Assembly (NCBI RefSeq): GCF_008728855.1
Contig: NZ_CP042906.1
Location: 5,051,001 to 5,115,000 of the forward strand
DNA length: 64,000 nucleotides
DNA from: Hypericibacter terrae
GTDB lineage: Bacteria; Pseudomonadota; Alphaproteobacteria; Dongiales; Dongiaceae
Direction: 5' to 3'
The notes below the pieces were generated by a model that had not been told where the DNA came from, searched no databases, and saw nothing but the letters and a program-made list of their open reading frames with translations. This document shows positions 59,753-64,000 of the stretch, in pieces. Each line of letters opens with the position of its first letter. Positions within the stretch are counted from its first letter, which is position 1. The position numbers and the translations under genes are program-made.

Positions 59753-60574
59753 ATGCAGCAGGCTTTGCCCCCGTTGGAATTGCAGCCCGGCTCGCCGGCG
59801 ATGCGCCTGAATCGCCTGGAGCCGGACGAGCTTCGCCGTCGCTTGGCGCTGTTCCTCGATATCGACGGCACTTTGATCGACCTCGCCGCGACGCCGCAAT
59901 CGGTGGTGGTCCCCGACACGCTTATGATTGTGCTGAGAACGCTCGAGTTGCAGCTCGACGGCGCGCTGGCGCTCGTCACCGGCCGCAGCCTCACCGACGT
60001 GGACCGCCTGTTCTCGACACACCGTTTTGTCGTAGGCGCTCAGCATGGCGGCGAGATGCGGGGACCCGCCCGCCAGCCGCGCCAGGAACTGATTTTCGTG
60101 GCCGCGCTGAACCGGCTGCGGCCACGCGTCGAGACGATCCTGCCGAGCTGGAAGGGGCTGCTGCTCGAAGACAAGGGCCGTTCGATCGCAATTCACTATC
60201 GTCAGAATCCTGGTGTCGCCTATGAGCTCAAAACGACGCTCCACCGACTCATAGCCACCGAAGCAGACGCGCTGGAACTGCTGGAAGGAAAATTCGTTTT
60301 TGAGATCAAGCCGAAGAACTTCGACAAGGGAGATGTGGTGCGGGCGCTGATGATGGTGGCCCCATTCAAAGAGCGTGTGCCGATCTTCATCGGCGACGAT
60401 GAAACCGATCGTGCCGGGATGGCCGCCTCGCGCGCCCATTCGGGCTGCGCCATTCGCGTGGGCGATAAGCGCGATCTCCTGGCCGACGGCTTCCTGCCTT
60501 CGCCGGCCGCGACGCGGGCCTGGCTGCGCGAGCTCTCCATCCGGTTCGATCGCGGGGTGACCGCCGCGCAGTGA
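59753..60574 (+). CDS. otsB: Trehalose-6-phosphate phosphatase
   Basis: 273 residues from ATG 59753; a GTG at 59669 or the ATG at 59801 are alternatives since none has a strong ribosome site. HAD motif I LFLDIDGTLIDLAATP, motif II LVTGRSLTDVD, GAQHGGEMRG, motif III Lys in EIKPKNFDKGDVV and motif IV FIGDDETDRAGM are intact. It dephosphorylates trehalose-6-phosphate to trehalose. First gene of an otsB-GH15-otsA operon. Confidence 0.92.
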   Translation: MQQALPPLELQPGSPAMRLNRLEPDELRRRLALFLDIDGTLIDLAATPQSVVVPDTLMIVLRTLELQLDGALALVTGRSLTDVDRLFSTHRFVVGAQHGGEMRGPARQPRQELIFVAALNRLRPRVETILPSWKGLLLEDKGRSIAIHYRQNPGVAYELKTTLHRLIATEADALELLEGKFVFEIKPKNFDKGDVVRALMMVAPFKERVPIFIGDDETDRAGMAASRAHSGCAIRVGDKRDLLADGFLPSPAATRAWLRELSIRFDRGVTAAQ

Positions 60575-60598
60575 GATCATTGCCATGAAATTTGCTTC

Positions 60599-62413
60599 AT
60601 GAAGCCCGCTTCCCCGCCTCAAGCCAATCTCGATCTGGCGGCGATCGGCAATTGCATCGTGGCTTCGCTGATCGACCGCCGCGGCCGCCATGTCTGGCAC
60701 TGCCATCCCCGTCTCGATGCCGATCCCGTCTTCAGCGCGTTGCTCAATGGCGAGGATCCCGAGGCCGGCTTCTGGGACGTCGAGCTGCGCGGCACGGTCG
60801 AGAGCCGGCAGAGCTATGTCGGCAATGCCGCGATCCTGGTGACGCATCTGAGCAGCGCTGAAGGCGACGAGATCCGCATCACCGATTTCGCGCCACGCTT
60901 CAAGCATTACGGCCGTATTTTCCGTCCCGCACAGCTGGTCCGCCGGATCGAGCCGGTGCGCGGCCACCCCGTGATCCGAGTCCGCACCCGACCGCATTTC
61001 CGTTATGGGGCGGTGCCGCCGCAGAAGATGTCCGGCAGCAACAGCATCCGCTATATCGGCCCTGATTTCGTGCTGCGGCTGACGACGGATGCGCCGCTCG
61101 CCTATCTCGCCGACGAATCGCCTTTTGTCCTGCAAACCCCGGTGACAATGACCCTGGGAGGCGACGAGGTGATCGCCGATTCGCTTCCCAGCCTGGCGCG
61201 ACACTATTACGAGGAGACACTCAGTTACTGGCAGGACTGGGCACGCTACCTCAACGTGCCGTTCGAATGGCAGTCCGCGGTGCTGCGCGCCGCCCTTGCC
61301 TTGAAGCTCTGCTCTTACGAGGAGACCGGCGCCGTGGTCGCGGCGCTCACCACCTCGATTCCCGAATCCGCCAATAGCGGGCGCAACTGGGACTACCGCT
61401 TCTGCTGGCTGCGCGACGCCTATTTCGTGGTGCGCGCCTTCAATCGCCTGGGCGCGACGCGCACCATGGAAGACTTCATCCGCTATATCACCAATCTCCT
61501 CGCGATCGAGCCCGCGCCCTCGCTCAAGCCGCTCTATCCGATCGTGCCTTCGACTTCGGCCGAGGAGACCACGGCTCCGCACCTGGCGGGTTACCGCAGC
61601 ATGGGGCCAGTACGCGTCGGCAATGCTGCGGCGCTGCAGACCCAGAACGATTCCTATGGCAGCGTGATCATGGCGGCGGCGCAGATGTTCTTCGACGAGC
61701 GCCTGCCCAAGCGCGGCGATGCCGCCTTGTTCGAGCGCCTCGAGCAGGTGGGCAACGCGGCGGCCACCTTGGGCGTGCAGCCGGATGCGGGCCCCTGGGA
61801 GTTTCGCGGCCACCAGGCGATCCACAGCTATTCGGCGGTCACCAGCTGGGCCGGCTGTCATCATCTGTCTCAGATCGCCGCGCGGCTTGGATTCGCCGAC
61901 AAGGCCCATCATTGGAAACATACGGCCGAGAGCTTGCGAACTGAAATCCTGGAGCGAGCCTGGAATCCGAAACTCAAATGCTTCGTCAGCGCCTTCGACG
62001 GCACCGAGATCGATGCGAGCCTGTTGCTCTGGCCCGAACTGGGCTTTATTCCGCCCAGGGATCCGCGCTTCCTCTCGACCTTCGACGTGATCGAGAAGCA
62101 GCTCCGGCGGGGCACGCATATGATGCGCTATATCGCGCCGGACGATTTCGGTTCGCCCGAGAGCGCCTTTACCGTCTGCAGCTTCTGGTATGTGAATTCG
62201 CTCGCGCGCGTCGGCCGCCCGGAAGAGGCGCGCGAGATCCTGGAGTCGCTGCTGGCCAGCCGGAATTCCTCGGGCTTCCTGTCCGAGGATGTGGCGCCCG
62301 CCACCGGCGAGCTCTGGGGGAACATGCCGCAGACCTACTCGATGGTCGGTCTGATCGGCGCCTGCATGCGGCTCAGCAAGAGCTGGGAGGAGGGGTTTTG
62401 GAACGGCTCGTAA
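60599..62413 (+). CDS. GH15-family glycosidase (glucoamylase/trehalase-like)
   Basis: 604 residues. N-terminal beta-sandwich domain (about 1-220) beginning LAAIGNCIVASLIDRRGRHVW, then the alpha/alpha barrel with NSGRNWDYRFCWLRDAYFVV, the sequence typical of bacterial GH15. The C-terminal FLSEDVAPATGELWGNMPQTYS includes a catalytic acidic region. No signal peptide, so cytosolic. GH15 enzymes between otsB and otsA are found elsewhere and may be trehalases or maltooligosaccharide hydrolases. The 3' end overlaps otsA by 16 bases. Confidence 0.92.
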   Translation: MKPASPPQANLDLAAIGNCIVASLIDRRGRHVWHCHPRLDADPVFSALLNGEDPEAGFWDVELRGTVESRQSYVGNAAILVTHLSSAEGDEIRITDFAPRFKHYGRIFRPAQLVRRIEPVRGHPVIRVRTRPHFRYGAVPPQKMSGSNSIRYIGPDFVLRLTTDAPLAYLADESPFVLQTPVTMTLGGDEVIADSLPSLARHYYEETLSYWQDWARYLNVPFEWQSAVLRAALALKLCSYEETGAVVAALTTSIPESANSGRNWDYRFCWLRDAYFVVRAFNRLGATRTMEDFIRYITNLLAIEPAPSLKPLYPIVPSTSAEETTAPHLAGYRSMGPVRVGNAAALQTQNDSYGSVIMAAAQMFFDERLPKRGDAALFERLEQVGNAAATLGVQPDAGPWEFRGHQAIHSYSAVTSWAGCHHLSQIAARLGFADKAHHWKHTAESLRTEILERAWNPKLKCFVSAFDGTEIDASLLLWPELGFIPPRDPRFLSTFDVIEKQLRRGTHMMRYIAPDDFGSPESAFTVCSFWYVNSLARVGRPEEAREILESLLASRNSSGFLSEDVAPATGELWGNMPQTYSMVGLIGACMRLSKSWEEGFWNGS

Positions 62414-63807
62414 TCGTTTCGAACCGGGTCCCCCTGCCGCGACAGCGCGGGACCCAGGCGGGCGGCCTCGCCGTGGCGCTCCGCGACGTGTTCGGAAAGG
62501 CCGAAGGGCTCTGGTTCGGATGGAGCGGCGAAGTCACCGACCAGACCAGCGGCGAACTGCGTTTCACGCGCGCGGGCCGAATGACCTACGCGGTCATGGA
62601 TCTCGGACGTGAAGACTATGAGCGCTTCTATAACGGCTTCTCCAATGCCTGCCTCTGGCCGCTGCTGCATTACCGGCTTGGACTCTTGGATTTCCATCGG
62701 GAAGATTATCACGGCTATATGGCGGTCAATCGCGCGATGGCGGCGGCACTGAAGCCATTGCTGCGGCCATGGGATCGCATCTGGGTCCATGACTATCATC
62801 TGATTCCGTTGGGACAGGAGTTGCGAAAGCTCGGCGTCGAGAATCCGATCGGCTTTTTCCTGCACACGCCCTTCCCGCCGGCCGATCTGTTCGAGTCACT
62901 GCCGGCGCATGAGAGCCTGGGTGAATGCTTCGCGAGCTACGATCTCGTCGGTCTGCAGACCGAGCGCGATCGGCGCTGCTTCCACGGCTTCGTGGTTCGC
63001 AGCCTGGGGGGCGAAGTTCGAGCCGACGGAAAGTTCGAGGTGTTTGGCCGGCACAGCCGAATGGGTGCTTTCGGCGTTGGGATCGACGCGGCCGCCTTTG
63101 CCGAACTCGCGGCGGAATCCGGAAGCGGCGACGAGACGGTCCGCCTCAAGGAAAGCCTGGCCGGCCGGCAGCTCGCGATCGGCGTCGATCGGCTCGATTT
63201 CAGCAAGGGCCTGCCGAGCCGATTTCGCGCCTATGGCCAATTGCTCGAGCGCTGGCCCGAGCACAGGTCGAAAGTCACCTATCTTCAGATCGCGCCGCAT
63301 TCGCGCGGCGAGATAGCGGCCTACCGGACGCTGCGCCGCGAGCTCGAGCAGATCGCGGGCCGCATCAACGGCAAGCACGCCGAGTTCGACTGGCAGCCGC
63401 TGCGCTATCTCAACAAGGCGCTGACGCGGCCCGTGCTGGCGGGGTTCTATCGCCTGAGCCGGATCGGGCTGGTGACGCCGCTGCGCGACGGCATGAACCT
63501 GGTGGCCAAGGAATATGTCGCGGCCCAGCCGCCCCAGGATCCCGGCGTGCTGATCCTGTCGCGCTTCGCGGGCGCCGCCGAGAGCCTGACAGCGGCGCTG
63601 CTGGTCAACCCGTTCGACGCGGATTCCATGGCGGATGCGATGCATGCCGCCCTCGTCATGCCGTTCGAGGAGCGGCACGCGCGCTGGCAGGCGATGATGC
63701 AGCAGCTCAAGGCCGACGGGGCCGCCTGGTGGGCCCACCGCTTCCTGGCGACGCTCGACGCCGCGAGCCGCGACGCGCATCCCCTGTCGCCGACCGGCAC
63801 CCAGTAG
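62398..63807 (+). CDS. otsA: Trehalose-6-phosphate synthase
   Basis: 469 residues, GT20 family. N-terminal LVIVSNRVPLPRQRGTQAGG binds UDP-glucose and glucose-6-phosphate; the VNRAMAAALKPLLRPWDRIWVHDYHL region, GFFLHTPFPPADLFE, IGVDRLDFSKGLPSRFRAY, and VTPLRDGMNLVAKEYVAAQ are all present. Start is TTG 62398 after GGAGGAGG, an unusually strong ribosome site, and lies inside the GH15 coding end. It makes trehalose-6-phosphate. Operon: otsB, GH15, otsA. Confidence 0.94.
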   Translation: MERLVIVSNRVPLPRQRGTQAGGLAVALRDVFGKAEGLWFGWSGEVTDQTSGELRFTRAGRMTYAVMDLGREDYERFYNGFSNACLWPLLHYRLGLLDFHREDYHGYMAVNRAMAAALKPLLRPWDRIWVHDYHLIPLGQELRKLGVENPIGFFLHTPFPPADLFESLPAHESLGECFASYDLVGLQTERDRRCFHGFVVRSLGGEVRADGKFEVFGRHSRMGAFGVGIDAAAFAELAAESGSGDETVRLKESLAGRQLAIGVDRLDFSKGLPSRFRAYGQLLERWPEHRSKVTYLQIAPHSRGEIAAYRTLRRELEQIAGRINGKHAEFDWQPLRYLNKALTRPVLAGFYRLSRIGLVTPLRDGMNLVAKEYVAAQPPQDPGVLILSRFAGAAESLTAALLVNPFDADSMADAMHAALVMPFEERHARWQAMMQQLKADGAAWWAHRFLATLDAASRDAHPLSPTGTQ

Positions 63808-63831
63808 CGCCCGCGAAGCCGGCGCCTTCGT

Positions 63832-64000
63832 CTAGGCCGGGACCCTCATGCCGCGCTGGAGGGCCGGCCGCGCCGCCATCGCTGCCGCCCAACGTTTCAG
63901 GTTCGGCAGCTTGCCACCCTCATGCAGCAGCGGCGCCCGGTAATTGTAGGTCGGATAGAGCGCGAAATCCGCGATCGAGACCTCGCCCGCCAGATAATCG
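63832..64000 (-). CDS. Glutathione S-transferase, C-terminal fragment
   Basis: The reverse strand reads DYLAGEVSIADFALYPTYNY, then LPNLKRWAAAMAARPALQRG, ending in a TAG at 63832. These are the typical GST C-terminal domain motifs (G-E-x-S-I-A-D). The 5' part lies beyond the window end, so this is the last 55 residues of a larger gene. Convergent with otsA with 24 bases between. Confidence 0.85.
   Translation of the reverse strand, partial: DYLAGEVSIADFALYPTYNYRAPLLHEGGKLPNLKRWAAAMAARPALQRGMRVPA

Noticed and set aside
59717-62119. An 800-codon open frame on the minus strand across otsB and the GH15 gene
   Set aside because: It is antisense to two genes with full catalytic motifs; long antisense open frames are expected in GC-rich DNA, and its translation shows no domain.

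Overview
The window looks like a stretch of chromosome from a GC-rich free-living alphaproteobacterium, most likely from the Rhodospirillales or a related order. The evidence is the combination of ethylmalonyl-CoA pathway genes, a CpdR-like receiver, a PhaR-type repressor, a DUF2125 protein, a TIGR02302/DUF4175 membrane protein, the tlpA / argH-lptM-lysA and zinc-ribbon / ftsE-ftsX-ydcF-plsC arrangements, and the tyrA-hisC-chorismate mutase / metX-metW block. I cannot name a genus from sequence alone. No rRNA, tRNA, CRISPR array, prophage or classical IS transposase was found. Several genes use GTG or TTG starts, often overlapping the upstream stop codon.

Layout. 0-11 kb: a DUF898 membrane protein (partial), an M48 protease, crotonyl-CoA carboxylase/reductase and methylsuccinyl-CoA dehydrogenase (ethylmalonyl-CoA pathway), small exported and thioredoxin-fold proteins, a cobalamin adenosyltransferase, EtfBA and 3-hydroxybutyryl-CoA dehydrogenase. 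10.8-11.2 kb: a DUF559 nuclease gene inside a 36-bp inverted repeat. 11-18 kb: tlpA divergent from argH-lptM-lysA, then TIGR02302 and a CpdR-like regulator. 18-25 kb: envelope and division genes, then a B12-dependent class II ribonucleotide reductase. 25-29 kb: ChaC, a DMT exporter, DUF2125 and a subtilisin-like protease. 29-36 kb: homospermidine synthase, tyrA, hisC, chorismate mutase, metX, metW. 36-40 kb: a methyltransferase, a tandem repeat array next to a GIY-YIG nuclease gene, glyoxalase II, a GST and a cupin. 40-47 kb: mixed metabolic genes. 47-52 kb: polyhydroxybutyrate genes (phaB, phaA, a class III-like phaC/phaE pair, phaR). 52-60 kb: a c-di-GMP protein, a glutamine amidotransferase, RhtA-like exporter with Lrp regulator, agmatinase with a thioesterase. 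60-64 kb: an otsB-GH15-otsA trehalose operon and the end of another GST gene.

How the genes fit together. Acetyl-CoA and C4 acyl-CoA metabolism recurs: Ccr and Mcd need an ETF electron acceptor (EtfBA), the later mutases of the ethylmalonyl-CoA pathway need adenosylcobalamin (adenosyltransferase gene nearby), and the NrdJ reductase uses the same cofactor. PhaA, PhaB and 3-hydroxybutyryl-CoA dehydrogenase share acetoacetyl-CoA and 3-hydroxybutyryl-CoA. A TGC-N3-GCA palindrome lies upstream of both ccr and phaR.

The most unusual structure is the repeat landscape. Two families of palindromic, REPIN-like intergenic repeats are scattered through the window. One copy of each family brackets a small nuclease gene of a different fold (DUF559 in one, GIY-YIG in the other), while no RAYT transposase is present. 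I put this forward as the candidate undescribed system.
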